In this document: one piece after another, positions 1 through 12,760 of the stretch
How positions within the stretch are numbered: the first letter of the stretch is position 1
Layout: every line of letters starts with the position of its first letter
NCBI RefSeq assembly: GCF_950023065.1
Contig: NC_088680.1
Span: 9,536,559-9,600,558, forward strand
DNA length: 64,000 nucleotides
Source: Planococcus citri
Taxonomy: Eukaryota; Arthropoda; Insecta; Hemiptera; Pseudococcidae
Reading direction: 5' to 3'
Notes under the pieces: model-generated
The model's input: only the letters and a program-made list of their open reading frames with translations
Told to the model about the DNA's origin: nothing
Databases searched by the model: none
Program-made: the position numbers and the translations under genes

Positions 1-1055
1 TACAGATGCCTACTGATCCGCCATGAAGAAAAAATTGTCCTAATTTGAACAATATGTGAGTGGTGCCGAAAATCCAGTGGTGAGCTCACAAGCGTGATAA
101 GTGATCATAGGGTAGGTTGCACAACTAGTGTTTCAAAAACGAACTCAACAGCCAAAATTGATGAAATTATACACAATAATCTTGATATCAGTATCAAAAA
201 CATCATAAGTATGTGAACATGATGCTTCATATTTGACTGCCTAAAAAACATTATTGAACTTTGAAAGTCATTTTCAGTACCGCAAAATTTGAATGTGCTG
301 CGTCACAAACAAAATTTTGCTGTTCATGTTGCTGCATGTCAAAAGAATAGTCAAATTTGTGTGAGAATGATGAAAACAAGTTCCTTAACACAATGGTAAC
401 CAAAAACAGGGTTGAGTGCATCACTATGCCTCGCAAATTTGGCACAATCCCCATCGTGAAATCAATTTAAGTTTCAACTCGGACCCGCTATAAGACTCCT
501 ACCACATCTTCAAACTCTCATTATAAACGAACTACTGAACGGATCCGAATAAAATTTTGCAGTGGTGCTCAAAGGTTGTATCAAGATTCCCTGAAAATTT
601 CAAGTTCCTAGGTATTTCCCTTCCTAATTTTCTGAACGAGGGAAACTTATTTGTTGACTGACCTTTGTAATACGTAAATAAAACGCACAAGACATTTTCC
701 ATCTTTATTCCATAACAAATTATTAACATACATACTATGTACAAGGACTAGAAACTAAAAGTAAAAAATATGACCGAGAAGCAGCCAACATCTAGAGAAA
801 GAAGACTCTTCCTAGTACGAAATTGAATAGAAAGAGCGCGTTAAACTACCCATTCCAACAGAAATGATAGCTCTACATATTCAGCCAAAATCAACAAAAA
901 TTATGTCAAAGGATAGAGCATTGATTGAGTTGTTTAGAGCACTCAGTCCCAATGCTAGACCACCTCCCTTTCCTCTCTCAGCCCATTTTCTAAGAAAGCA
1001 TTTAGTTAGAGTGGTTGAAACGACCTGACAGCCCTTCCCATGCTGCAAAAAGAGC
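1..1055. other. gene-free flank
   Basis: AT-rich sequence with only short chance open frames. I see no splice-site-bounded coding segment, RNA gene or clear repeat here before the gacag-rich array begins. Confidence 0.5.
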
Positions 1056-1625
1056 AAAAAGGCGGACAGACGACCTCAGATAGGCTAGGCATGTTGTTCA
1101 GTGACCTTGAGATTCCACTCATATGGGTCAGTGACCATTCGAGGCCAGACAGACGACCTTGGAAAGCCAGACAGAAGAGTCCACGACTTTGAAAGGTCAA
1201 ACATATGATCATGACAGGCCAGGTAGGTCAGACAGAGGGCCATTGACTTAAGAAGGCAGGACTGACTGACAGACAGACAGAGGATCTTAGTAATAGTAAG
1301 TCATACTGACTGGTCAATGACCTTAAGAGGCTAGATAGTCAGACAGGTGACCTTGAGAAGCCAGACAGGCACACAGGCAGCCTTGAGAGACTAGACTGCT
1401 AGGTCAGTGACCTCAAGAGACAAGAAAGACAGTCAGACCAACGACATTGAGAAGCCGCACAGATGGATCAATGACCTTGAAAGGCTAGACAGGAAGCCTG
1501 CCATCAGACAGGTCAATGACCTTAAAAGGCATGACAGGCAGATGGATGATCTTGGGAAGCCAGACAGAAATGCAGACAGCCTTGAAAACCTAAACATGTA
1601 GTTCATTAGCCTTGAAAGACTAGAC

Positions 1626-1664
<39 letters not shown>

Positions 1665-1993
1665 TGGGTCGATGACCTTTAGAGGCAGACAAGAAGTCAG
1701 ACTGTCTTGAGAGGTCACACAGACAGGTCAATGACCTTGAGAAGCCAGCCAGCCAGACAGACAGACAGACAGGCACCCTGGAAAGCCAGACAGACAGATC
1801 AATGAATTTAAACGGCTAGACAGACAGATGGTTCGATGACCTTGAGAATCCAGACTGACAGGTCAATGTTCTTAAGTGGTCAGACAGACAGACAGACAGA
1901 CAGACAACCCTGGGAAGCCAGCCAGACAGGTAAATGACCTTAAGAGGCCAGACATGTGACTTCTAGAGGCCACACATGCGGACAAATGGTCTT
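1056..1993. repeat. degenerate gacag / ggtcaatgacctt tandem array, left part
   Basis: Units of roughly 30-50 bp alternate a gccagacagacag segment with a ggtcaatgaccttaagag segment. Perfect (gaca)n runs occur near 1627-1664 and 1885-1906. The units are too diverged for one exact period. Short open frames within it are repeat artefacts. The same family continues at 3427-3760, after an inserted element, and recurs at 46.5-47.4 kb. Confidence 0.85.
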
Positions 1994-2239
1994 CCCTCAT
2001 AGAAAATCACTACTAGCGTCATTACTAAAAAAAAAACTAGTAACTTTTTCGGCAAGTAGCGTCACTACTACTGACAGACGTTACTAATGACTAGTAACGT
2101 TTGTCAATAGTAGTGACACGCGCAAATTTGTGCATTTTGCACTGAAAATCATGGCAAAAACATGATAATGGCAGCTATTTACTCGTAGACCCTCCTAGAA
2201 CAACGAATTCTCCCCAAAAAAATTTTGAAAATCGAAAAA

Positions 2240-2318
2240 CATTTCATGCCTGGGGTGGGGATTGAACCTGCAATCCCTCACTGTCTAGTCACCTGCCTAA
2301 CCAACTAGGCCACTGCGG
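2240..2318 (-). other. tRNA-like segment with pol III A and B boxes
   Basis: On the minus strand, TGGCCTAGTTGG (2301-2312) fits the A box consensus TGGCNNAGTTGG and GGTTCAATCC (2259-2268) fits the B box. They are spaced as in a tRNA, with a D-arm-like GCC..GGC stem. The acceptor ends do not pair and the anticodon and T stems are poor, so it is not a functional tRNA gene. It is more likely a tRNA-derived SINE head or a tRNA pseudogene carried inside the inverted-repeat element. Confidence 0.6.
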
Positions 2319-3089
2319 AAGTTGGAAGATGAGGTGTTTGAAACATTTATATGCACTTTTTAGCACTCTGGACTTTAAAAAATTTCAAGTCTGATGATTT
2401 TTTACAAAATTAAAACTGAGTTTTTGGTGTGTTGATATTTCTAGATAAAAATTAAATGGATATCGTACACTCGTATTCGATATTCCTTTGCGAAAATGGA
2501 CCCTTCCTCATCCCCTTACCCTCGTTCCCCCTCCAAGGGGGCTGGTACCTCGAAATTTTTTTTTCATTTTTAGACTGGAATTTAGGCTTTATTTGCAAAA
2601 CTGGACTTTTTTCCGTGCCTCTCCCCTCCTCTCCCCCTCCGAGGGGGCTGGTACCTCGATTTTTTTTTCATTTTTCGATTGGAATTTAGGCTTTATTTGC
2701 AAAAATCATGGACTTTTTTCCGTTCCTCTCCCCTCCCCTCCCTCTCCGAATTTTAAAAATATAAATGGGGCCCGAGCAGCTGAGCAAGCCATGACAAAAG
2801 CTCTTGACAATTGACAATTCTTCATTTTTTCAGGATATAATTATTTCTATATGCAAAAAATTGAAATGTTAAATGATTGTTTCCAGATATTTGGTGAAAA
2901 AAAGGGAGTTTTAGATTGAGAATTTCTGGTAGTTTGACTGAAATACAGCAGAGGACCCTTCTTTAAAAAAAATTCAAGTAAAAAAATCGCATTATTTGTG
3001 ATGTGAGAAGTCAATTTTGCAAAAAAACATGGTTTTTGGGAATTCTTTAATTTTCATTTTTCACTAATTGTAGGTACCTGCCATAGCTG

Positions 3090-3401
3090 TTAGTAGCGTC
3101 TGTTTAATCGTTACTAGTGTCAGCTTGGTCATTAGTAGCGTTAAATCATTCACTAGTAATGTTTAGACAGTCGCTAGTAGCGCCAAGCTGATCGCTAGTA
3201 GCGCCGAGTCAGTCGCTAATAGCGTCAAGCTGGTCGCTAGTAGTGTCGAGCTGATCGCTAGTAGTGTCAAGTTGGTCGCTAGTAGTGTCAAGTTGGTCGC
3301 TAGTAGTGTCAAGTTGGTCGCTAGTAGTGTCAGTACAGGCGTTAGTAACGTTTTCGGTATCACTAGTAACTTTTTCAGAAACGCTAGTAATTTTTTGAAG
3401 T
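3090..3401. repeat. gtcgctagtagtgtcaagttg tandem array
   Basis: About a dozen units of roughly 21-22 bp built on gtcgctagtagtgtcaagttg lie just inside the right end of the inverted-repeat element. A few related units sit inside its left end at 2015-2110. A 66-residue leucine-threonine repeat frame on the minus strand is a by-product of this period. Confidence 0.85.
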
Positions 3402-3426
3402 CGCTAGTAGTGATTTTCTGTGAGGG

Positions 3427-3760
3427 TTAAGAAGACAAGCAGGCAGGTCAATGACCTTAAGTTGTCAGACAGTCAGGTCATTGACCTTGAGTGGCCAGAT
3501 TGACAGACGGGCAATGTTGGGTAACCAGACAGACAGGTCAATGACCTTAAGATGCCAGACAGGTGACGTCTAGAACTCACAGAGGCAGACAAATTACTGT
3601 ATAAGAAGGCAAAGAGGCAGGTCAATGGCCTTAAGAGGTTAGACAGTCTGGTCATTGACCTTGAGAGCTCCCACAGTTGGGTCAGTGACCTTGAGAGGCT
3701 TGTCGGAAAGGTGACTTTGAATGTCTAGAAAGGCAGACAGACGACCTTGAGAGACTAAAG
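3427..3760. repeat. gacag / ggtcaatgacctt array, right part
   Basis: Continuation of the 1056-1993 array on the far side of the inserted element, with the same alternating units ending near aaagcttgttctatg. Confidence 0.8.
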
Positions 3761-5205
3761 CTTGTTCTATGTCGGCACTGGATGCTCTAAACACATCAGG
3801 TAATCTATATGGGTAAAGCTATCGTTTCCCTTCAATGGGGTCCTCTCTCCCCTCCAGAAACAGGTAGGGCTGGCGGAATGTACACTTATTTGGGTTTTTG
3901 TTTAAGAAGATCAACCTTGTATGTGTAAGAGACTTGGAGAGATTTTTTCTAGGAAAGAGGTCACCTATTCAGACCAGCTCTTAACTCAAAAATTTTAAAT
4001 TGTCAACAGAATTTTTTTTTATTTTCATCAACTATGTGGAGTTGTGGACAGAGGGGATTTCGCAGTCTACAAAGAAGAATCCACATTTATTTAAGACCAT
4101 AAGGGAAGTTTTTTTTTGAAACGGTGGTTATTACGAGTAACCCTTTGCGACATCTCTTTTAGTATTTTTTTCACTCGTGTGGGGGGTAAGGGGTGAGGGG
4201 AAGGAGTGCTCTGTAAAGCAAGCCAACTCTACTTGGGAGACCATGCGTAATTTTTGGTGATTTTTTTCTAGCTTTGGTAGGCTTTCGAAAACACTCAATT
4301 TTCAATATTAGAAGCGAAACATTTTCTGGGATTTTTTTTCATCTTGAAAACTGCGGTGAGTAGGAGGAGGGAGGGGGGGGGAGAAGTCAAATAAAATCGC
4401 AGAAAAAATTGTCACTGGTGTGAATAAAGATATCTATACCTTCGAGTGTCTATTAAGTTAGAATTATTCTCAGCTGAGACTCGTTCTTCGTTTTGCTTTC
4501 TGGTATCAAGACCAAAAGATGTGGAAAATTATTGAAATAGGTATGAATTCAAGGTCTTCGGTATCTCAAATCAGTTAAAATTTTCATTTCAGTTCTTCAG
4601 TCGAAAAAATCTTTTAATTAGGCAAATGTGCCCAACTAGAAAAATTTTTACATAACATAACCCTTCCCCTTTCACCCTCAATGTGCAAATTTTATGATCA
4701 AAAAAAGTCTAGTGGGTGGAATTCATGCATAGATATATTTTTTCTTGGAAACCTTCAATACCTCTCTGCTTTTGGATGTTTTTTTCATACTTTTTGTTCA
4801 AAAAAATCCAGATTTCGTACATTCCGTATCCTCTTATTGGAGCTTATCAAATTCTGAAGTGATCATTTCACTAAATCGCAGTGTAACTGTGACGACTGTT
4901 TATTATACCATGTAAAACAATAGGTACCTACTTGAACTTATTTACTTAATAAACGATTTTATATGTACTACTATCCCATCGTTGAATTATACACTAATTA
5001 TAGTAATACTCGTTTACCTATTGACGTAAAATTCATCGAAAACGACTCCTCAAGGAAGTGCGTTCAACACGAGAATTTCCACCATTAATATTCGTCATTT
5101 CAACTCATACACCAACCTAACAATTAACGTACAATTTCATTACCGTGTTTCAGTATTTTAAATTACAGTTCGTAATCTCAAAGTGGTTGAGAAAATCGTC
5201 TATTT
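3761..5205. other. gene-free interval upstream of odorant-binding protein gene 1
   Basis: AT-rich with scattered C-rich and G-rich runs (for example near 4360-4385). No coding segment or repeat family was recognised. Confidence 0.5.
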
Positions 5206-5210
5206 ATAAG

Positions 5211-5219
5211 ATAGCGAAA
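5211..5219 (+). promoter_or_regulatory. TATA-like box of odorant-binding protein gene 1
   Basis: TATTTATAA lies 33-41 nt upstream of the ATG at 5252. A start site about 30 nt downstream would give a very short 5' leader near ttatcattatcgcaat. This is inferred from position and composition only. Confidence 0.45.
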
Positions 5220-5251
5220 AACATTTTACGAAATTTTATCATTATCGCAAT

Positions 5252-6265
5252 ATGTATTTGATTGTGCTCGGTTCTTTGTTAGTGTCGACTCTGGCTGTGC
5301 CCAGCCCTCAAGAGCTGAGTATTAAACAGATGATAGATTCGGAGAAGAAATGCTTGGCCAATTATCCTCCCGAGCTTAAAGGTGAGTAAATGTTTAAATT
5401 TATACGTTTTTTTCTATTTTTATTTTTACGTATTTGTGTTCATTTTGCCCTCCCTCCCCTCTCCCTTTATAGGTAGATGATAATTCCTAACATTTTGTTT
5501 TTTTTTAGCATTGTTGAAGGAAGTTAAAATGAAAAGAGCTTATCCGGAGAATCCCTCTAATGATTTTAAGGTAGGTTTGATAAGTTTGATAGTCAATTGA
5601 AGCGATGAATGTGAGTTCTGTGATCGATTTGAGAGGATGTATTAATTGTTGTATTGTATTTTTCAGTGTTTCATGGATTGTATGGGCAGAGAGCTTGGCA
5701 TTGTAAGTATAATAATTCCGATATAATTTAACTCGTGTGAAATAATACTAGAACTTAATTATGAAAAATTAAAAAGTGGCTACCGAATTTCTTTTTTTTT
5801 ATGTGTGGCTAATTTCGTCGCATTTCATTTAGTACCTAGATATCGAATAAAATTAAAATTTTTTTGATTTTTATAGTATGTATTACTTATTTTATTGTAT
5901 TTTTACGTAGTTCGACGATCAGGGCAACTATCACTTTGAAAAGCTCAAAGCTTTCACTGGAATGGTAGCATCGGACTCATCGGTAACTGCTGACGAAATT
6001 CATCAAGCCGTTGAAGCATGTATTAAAGTTGGTGAGTGTAAAATTGTACCTACCTACCTACCTAAGGTTACTTACTTTGAAAATATATGTACAATTATTT
6101 TATCCTATCGAGCTGAGAGCTTGACCTTTGATTGTTTGTTCGCTTGGTATTGCAGATCACGAACTAACTTGCGAAAAAGCTCACCTCTATATCACCTGCA
6201 AACAAGATAAACTGGGACACGCTAAATTATCCGACGAAATGGAAGCGGCCTTGAATAACCATTAA
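5252..6265 (+). CDS. odorant-binding protein (classic six-cysteine, PBP/GOBP family), gene 1
   Basis: Five exons: 5252-5381, 5509-5570, 5667-5702, 5911-6031 and 6156-6265. All introns are GT..AG, and the model gives 152 residues. Residues 1-15 form a hydrophobic signal peptide. The six cysteines are at 34, 65, 69, 113, 122 and 131, with spacing 30-3-43-8-8, the classic insect pattern (C2-x3-C3, C5-x8-C6). The family folds as six helices locked by three disulphides and carries small hydrophobic ligands in sensillum lymph or other secretions; the ligand cannot be read from sequence. The start is the first ATG after a TATA-like box and begins the signal peptide. AATAAA overlaps the stop (6264) and recurs at 6505. 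Its closest visible relative is gene 2 at 15.9 kb, with identical intron phases, so the pair arose by duplication. A non-olfactory carrier role is possible. Confidence 0.95.
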
Positions 6266-6700
6266 TAAATATATATATTTTTTTTAATCCTGGGAAGAAC
6301 TATTTGATTACACGTGTGTCGAGAGTATTTTTTTATTTTTGTCGAGCTATTATCTTATATGAGTTTCAAATTGCATTTCCATACTTAAATGTTCATCACG
6401 CGAGCTATATCAAATTTGGAGACTGAGAAATATTTTTATCTGCGGATAAAACGTACCTACCTATGCATTCAAGAGGTTTTATCATTTTTTATGTTCGAGT
6501 ATTAAATAAAAATAAATATTTTGAAACTTTAATTGTGTTGTGAAATTAATCAATTCTCAAAGGTGTTCCACGCGATGAATTCGTGAATAAAGTTCACCTC
6601 TTGAGTAATCTACCTGCGATCTATTATTAACTCGTATAAATTTAGGTAAAAACCAAACGAGCGAGAAAAATACCGTGGTTTATCAAATTTCACATTTCCT
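6266..6700 (+). other. 3' flank of odorant-binding protein gene 1
   Basis: Probable 3' untranslated sequence running to an AATAAA at 6505-6510 (attaaataaaaataaat). It is followed by about 150 bp of AT-rich sequence leading into the satellite. No other gene is seen. Confidence 0.5.
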
Positions 6701-8231
6701 TTCTTCAAATGAAAATCGTTCACGAACGAATTGATTCACTTTTTTGGAAACATTTGTACAGCAATTGATCACAGTTTACAATCGAATCGAATCATTTATG
6801 AACGATTGACGATTAAATAGATTAATTGATTTCTTAGTGAATCATTCGCGAACGAATTAATTACTTTACGATTGATTTGGTTTGTGTGAAACTATTGTAT
6901 AGGAATTGATCTGTTTTCAAGCGAAGTGAATCAAATCGAATCGAATCATTCACAACCGATTGGCGATTGAACAAACTGATTGATTTCTAGGTGAATCATT
7001 CGCGAATGAGTTGATCAATAGTTACTGAATCACTCGCGAATGAATTGATTCGTATAAGTGACTCGTTCGCGAACGAATTGATTCATTTACTCAATGCTTG
7101 ATGAATCATTCGCGAAAGAATTGGTTCGTATAAGTGACTCGTTCGCGAACGAATCGATTCATTTACTTAATGTTTGATGAATCATTTGTGAAAGAATTGG
7201 TTCGTATAAGTGACTCGTTCGCGAACGAATCGATTCATTTACTCAATTTTTAGTGAATCATTCGTGAACAAATTGGTACGTTTAAGTGACTCGTTTGCGA
7301 ACGAATCGACTCATTTACTCAATGTTTGATGAATCATTTGCGAGCGAATTGGTTCGTAAAAGTGACTCGTTCGCGAACGAATCAATTCATTTATTCAGTG
7401 TTTGATGAATCATTCGCGAACGAATTGGTTCGTTTACTCAATGTTTGATAAATCATTCGCGAACAAATTGGTTCGTATAAGTGACTCGTTCGCGAATGAA
7501 TTGGTTCGTTCAAGTGACTCATTCGTGAACGAGTTGATCAATAAATACTGAATCATTCGCGAACGAATTGGTTCGCTCAAGTGACTCGTTCGCGAACGAA
7601 TCGATTCATTTACTCAATGTTTGGTGAATCATTTGCGAACGAATTGGTTCGTTCAAGCAACTCGTTCGCGAACGAATCGATTCATTTACTCAATTTTTAG
7701 TGAATCATTCGTGAAAAAATTGCTACGTTTAAGTGACTCGTTCGCGAACGAATCGATTCATTTACTCAATGTTTAATGAATCATTTGCGCGCGAATTGGT
7801 TCGTTTAAGTGACTCGTTCGCGAACGAATCGATCCATTTACTCAATTTTTAATGAATCATTCGCGAACGAATCGATTCATTTACTCAATTTTTAGTAAAT
7901 CATTCGCGAACGAACCAATTCATTTACTCAATGTTTGATGAATCATTCGCGAACGAATCGATTAATTTACTCAATGTTTGATGAATCATTTACACGCGAA
8001 TTGGTTCGTTCAAGTGACTCGTTCGCGAACGAATCCATCCATTTACTCAATTTTTAATGAATCATTCGCGAACGAATCAATTCATTTACTCAATGCTTGA
8101 TGAATCATTTGCGAGCGAATTGGTTCGTATAAGTGACTCGTTCGCGAACGAATCGATTCATTTACTCAATTTTTAGTGAATCATTCGCGAACGAATCAAT
8201 TCATTTACTCAATGTTTAATGTTTATTTCCA
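6700..8231. repeat. 76-bp satellite with CGTTCGCGAACG palindromes, left block
   Basis: Tandem units joined by gtgactcgttcgcgaacgaa and tcatttactcaatg segments. Successive gactcgtt(c/t)gcg starts at 7136, 7212 and 7288 give an exact 76-bp period. Many units contain two copies of TTCGCGAACGAA, whose core CGTTCGCGAACG is its own reverse complement. Early units (6700-7000) are more diverged, and shorter units appear near 7850-8060. The array stops at the S27a gene and restarts beyond it. No open frame runs through it. Confidence 0.92.
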
Positions 8232-8248
8232 ACCATTAATTATAAAAA

Positions 8249-8728
<480 letters not shown>

Positions 8729-8805
8729 TCAACCCAGCAATTTTAATTAAAACATCACAACGACGACGAAAAATCGAGCACCGCTGCACGACACGAGCAC
8801 AAAGA

Positions 8806-9425
8806 TCTGATGAATCATTCGCGAACGAATTGGTTTGTTTAAGTGAATCGTTCGCGAACGAATTGGTTCGTTTAAGTGACTCGTTCGCGAACGAATCGAT
8901 TCATTTGCTCAATGTTTGGTGGATCATTCGCGAACGAATTGGTTCGTAAAAGTGACTCGTTCGCGAACGAATCGATTCATTTACTCAATGTTTGGTGAAT
9001 CATTCACCAACGAATTGAATTATTTTTTGTGAATTATTCGCGAACAAATTGGTTCGTTTAAGGGATTCGATTCGCGAACGAATTGGTTCGTTCAAGTGAC
9101 TCGTTCGTGAATGAGTTGATCAATAGTTACTGAATCGTTCGCGAACGAATCGATTCATTTACTCAATGTTTGATGAATCAGTTGCAAACAAATCAGTTCG
9201 TATAAGTGACTCGTTCGCGAACGAATCGATTCCTCTACCCAATTGTTGGTGAATCATTCACGAACGAATTGAATTATTTTTTGTGGTTCATTCGCGAACA
9301 AATTGATTCGCATAAATGACTCATTCGCGAACGAATTGACTCATAAATTAAAGAATCGATCGATTCGTTGGGGAATGGTTCTTTCAAAAAATTGATTAAT
9401 TCGTTCACGAATGATTCACCAAAAA
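8806..9425. repeat. 76-bp satellite, right block
   Basis: Same unit and orientation as the left block, starting with gatgaatcattcgcgaacg directly after the S27a leader. It decays towards 9420 into variants such as attcgttcacgaatgattc. Confidence 0.9.
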
Positions 9426-10862
9426 TTTAAGGTCGTATTAGTACTTCGTAGAAATCGTGCAGGCCTAGTGAGATTCAAAGTTTCATCGAAATCGGTTCAG
9501 CCATTTGCTAGGTAATGAGTTCTGAAAAATATTGAAAAGATTTTGGCGCTCGATAAACTTGGAAGCTTTGAGCTTTCGGAACTTCCCAAGGATCTGAAGA
9601 AATTCAAAAAACGTATGGTCTAAAAACTTGCCATGTGGGTGCTGATTTTAATTCTGACGATCGTGTTTGATCAGTGATCATAAACTCGAAATTGAGCCTC
9701 TCACAGCCTCAGAGAAGTCCTTGACTCAATATTTTCTAAAATGAAATACGGATTTTGAATTGCAGCTTGAAATTTGGGCTTGGGCTCCAAATTCGTGTAT
9801 AAATTCAATCATCATCATCATCATCGAGGTATTGAATTATTGATTTTCGAAGAAAGTAATACGCTGATTTTGGCGACTCGATTTTTACGGGCCATATTGG
9901 AAAATGTATTTAAATAATAATTTTAAATTTTTTATTAATTAAATTAAATTTAAATTAATTTATTTAAAATTATATGTTTATAGAAATAAATTTAATATTA
10001 ATTATTTAAAAAATTAATTATTATTTTTTTCTTTTTGTAAACTAGAATTGAGCCCACCTCCCCCCTCCCGGAACGCCGACGCTGATTTTGATTTTTCAAC
10101 CCATTTGACCTCAGAATAGATATCCAGTGTTTCGCAGGGGACGCTTGGGGGCCAAAATTTTGTAAAATTTGACGTTGGTAACGAAGTAGAGATTTTTGGT
10201 GGCACTGATTTCGATTCTATTATAAGTTTTGAAAAGTGCTGATGCGCTAGAATCCGTAATTGAGCCCGCACTGGAGCTCTTGAAGAGTCTTGGGGGTTTG
10301 AAACCTATTTCACCCTAGAACGAAAATTCGATTGGGTCGAAAACGTGAAAAATTCTGTATTACGAGTATCGAAATATGTAAGTTTTTGAGGGTGCTGATT
10401 TCGATTCTGGAATTCATTTGACCCCCAAAATCATAACTGATTCAATTTTTCAAAATTTCCAACACAAACTTCTCCTTTATTGAGGCCCCTATAAACTTGT
10501 TCTGGTGGTTAGAATAATTGTAATTTTAAAAAATATGTATTACAAGTACATACCTAATTAAATCGAAACAATTTTTTGTTTCTTTATTTCAGATTATGAA
10601 AATGGCACAGAATTTGATCTCAGACACCGGGGCACCGGAACATTGTTTTTGAAAAAGAAAGCATTTTTTGCTGGTGATTAAAAGAACGAGAACCAAAAAC
10701 AGCCTCGCCGGATTCGTGTTTAGTGACCTGAAATCGCGTAAAGAAACAGTTGGCATTCTCGTATCTTAGGTTTGCCTAGAGTTTCGAAAATGGAAGAAAA
10801 AAACAAAATTTCTACTTATCGAAGTGAGTCAATTTTGAATAAAGTTATTGAGTTAGCATAAA
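9426..10862. other. gene-free interval
   Basis: AT-rich, with an (atc)n stretch near 9810-9825 and a very AT-rich patch at 9900-10030. I see no coding segment; the small minus-strand frame near 10014-10271 has no recognisable similarity. Confidence 0.5.
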
Positions 10863-11079
10863 ATCCAAAAAAAAAAAAAATGCGACCTTATCGTCCTTGT
10901 CGTAGGAGCGCTCCTTTACAGGAGATAGCGTATACTTCCATCTATATCAGCCAGTTTCTAGCGTATCTGATAGTTTCTTTCAGGGTCTTACAGGGAGAGT
11001 TGGCCGGTGAGTTTTGTTGTTAACATCTCCGATCGTTTCCTCCCTCTTGTAGTTCTTCCTTGAATTTTCCCCTGTACCA

Positions 11080-12564
11080 CTAGCAAATACCGTTTTCTCG
11101 TATTTTATGAGCTAAATACTTTAGCTTTTTATTCTTTATATCTTCTACTACGACTTTCCGTTCCTCTTCTATTCTTGCTAATACTTCCTGATTGGTAATG
11201 AAGTCCTTCCATGAGATCCGTAGTAGCCTTCGATAGCACCACATCTCAAAAGCAGATATTTTCTTCTCGCATTCTGTACTCATGGTCCATGTTTCACAGG
11301 AATACTTCAGAACGGTCCATACGTAGCATCGCATAATTCTCTTTCTCAGAGCTAGACTCATCATTCGATTTCCCAGCACATTGGCTAGGTTGTTAAAGGC
11401 GCTTTTTGCCATTCCAATCCGTGATTTAATTTCTTTATGATCTCTACCATCATTATTTATCAGCGCTCCAAGGTATCTGAATTGATTTACATTTTCAATT
11501 TCTTGAGTTTCAATGTTGATTTTGACCTCCTTGAAGTCTCCTTTTGTAAATCTCATCACCTTGGTCTTGCCTGCATTTATTTCATTCCATATTTTAATCC
11601 AGCACTGTTGATTTGGTTGATCATTTTCTGCATCTGCGACTCTGTTTCAGCAAGGATCACTTTGTCATCTGTGTAACTTATTTCGTTTATTCTCTTGCTG
11701 TTGATCTTGAATCCCATTCGTTTGATTCGCGCTTCCCTCATTATTTCTTCTGCATACACGTTGCACAACCTGGGCGAGAGGGGGCATATCCTTGCCTCAC
11801 ACCTCTCTTTATTCCACATCCGTTCTCCGAGTACTCAGTTCCAATCTTGATGTTAGCGCTTTGCTCCCAGTACAGGTTCTTAATTATTTGCAGGTCTTTG
11901 TCATCGATATTGTATTTTCCCAGGATCTCCAACATCTTCTCATGGTTGACACGATCAAATGCTTTTTCATAATTGAGGAAGCAAGCAATGATTTCCCTAT
12001 TTGTATTCAGTGCTCTTTGAATGATCACTTTCAGCAGGGCAATTGCATCTCTCGTCCCTTTTTTCACTACAAAGCCATATTGTGTTTCACTTAGATTTTC
12101 ATCTATCTTCTTTTCAATTCTGGCATTCATGATGGAGAGTAGTAGCTTCAGCACGTGGCTCATCAGTGCAATAGTTCTATATTCAGATCTTCATCTATCT
12201 TCTTTTCAATTCTGGCATTTATGATGGAGAGTAGTAGCTTCAGCACGTGGCTCATCAGTGCAATAGTTCTATATTCAGATCATTTTTGCGAGTTGTTCTT
12301 TTTTGGTATTGGTACGAAATTTACTGCTTAGAAGTCCTTAGGCAGCGTGCCTTCATCCTATATTTTGTTTATTATCTTCAGCAGCTCCTTTTCATACTCT
12401 GGTGTTAGATGTTTATTCAAGTCTGCTGGTATGAGATCTTCCCCCACTGCTTTGTGGTTTCTGGTTTGCTTCACAGCATTCCTCAGCTCCCACATTTCAA
12501 TTCGTGGTACCTCTTCTGTGGATAAAACTTCAATTTGAGCCGGATGTGTATCATCTCCATACAA
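11080..12564 (-). pseudogene. reverse transcriptase domain of the LINE, frameshifted
   Basis: The coding sequence spans three frames. The 12564-12358 segment gives NHKAVGEDLIPADL, close to the usual KAPGxDxIPAEL motif. The 12163-11741 segment carries TQYGFVVKKGTRDAI and NYEKAFDRVNH, where the family normally has DYEKAFDRV, so the first catalytic aspartate is replaced by asparagine. It continues to GVRQG, then loses frame. The 11819-11577 segment has ISYTDDKVIL, corresponding to the YADD box. The 11559-11080 segment has the FRYLGALI and TWTMS motifs downstream of the polymerase core. With a changed aspartate and several frameshifts it cannot be active. Confidence 0.88.
12098..12281. repeat. 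92-bp tandem duplication inside the LINE
   Basis: The segment beginning ttcatctatcttcttttcaa recurs 92 bp later almost unchanged (cattcatgatgg versus catttatgatgg) and ends in atattcagatc. It duplicates part of the reverse transcriptase coding sequence just upstream of the 12163 segment and breaks the frame. Confidence 0.9.
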
Positions 12565-12760
12565 TTCTTGTATGTAGCTGATCCAGACCTATTTGGTTTC
12601 TTGATTGTTAACACAGTACTTTCTGTCTTTTCCTCGCATATATGCTATTCCGCTTTTCCTTTTCTTGTGGGCAGCCATCATCTGCTTCACTTTGGTATGT
12701 ATTTCTCTAGAGTTGTGCCTTTTCTCCAGCTCTTCTATTTCTTGGCACTTCTCCTCATAC

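Larger units (their letters stand above)
1994..3426. mobile_element. terminal-inverted-repeat element inserted in the gacag array
   Basis: The ends are inverted copies. The left end begins CCCTCATAGAAAATCACTAC (1994 on) and the right end (3402-3426) is its reverse complement with one mismatch over about 25 bp. The surrounding array resumes on both sides, so this 1.43-kb block looks inserted. It contains a tRNA-like segment, a duplicated C-rich block (about 2500-2750, each copy with a gggggctggtacctcga motif) and, near the right end, a ctagtag/gtcaagttggtcg tandem array. No transposase frame is visible. A target duplication is not clear, perhaps only TT. It is probably a non-autonomous DNA element. 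Confidence 0.6.

Noticed and set aside
2240..2318. Functional tRNA gene
   Set aside because: The A and B boxes fit, but the acceptor, anticodon and T stems do not pair properly.
2456..2814. Overlapping 77- and 108-residue frames
   Set aside because: They lie in a duplicated C-rich block of a transposable element; their internal repeats mirror the DNA duplication.
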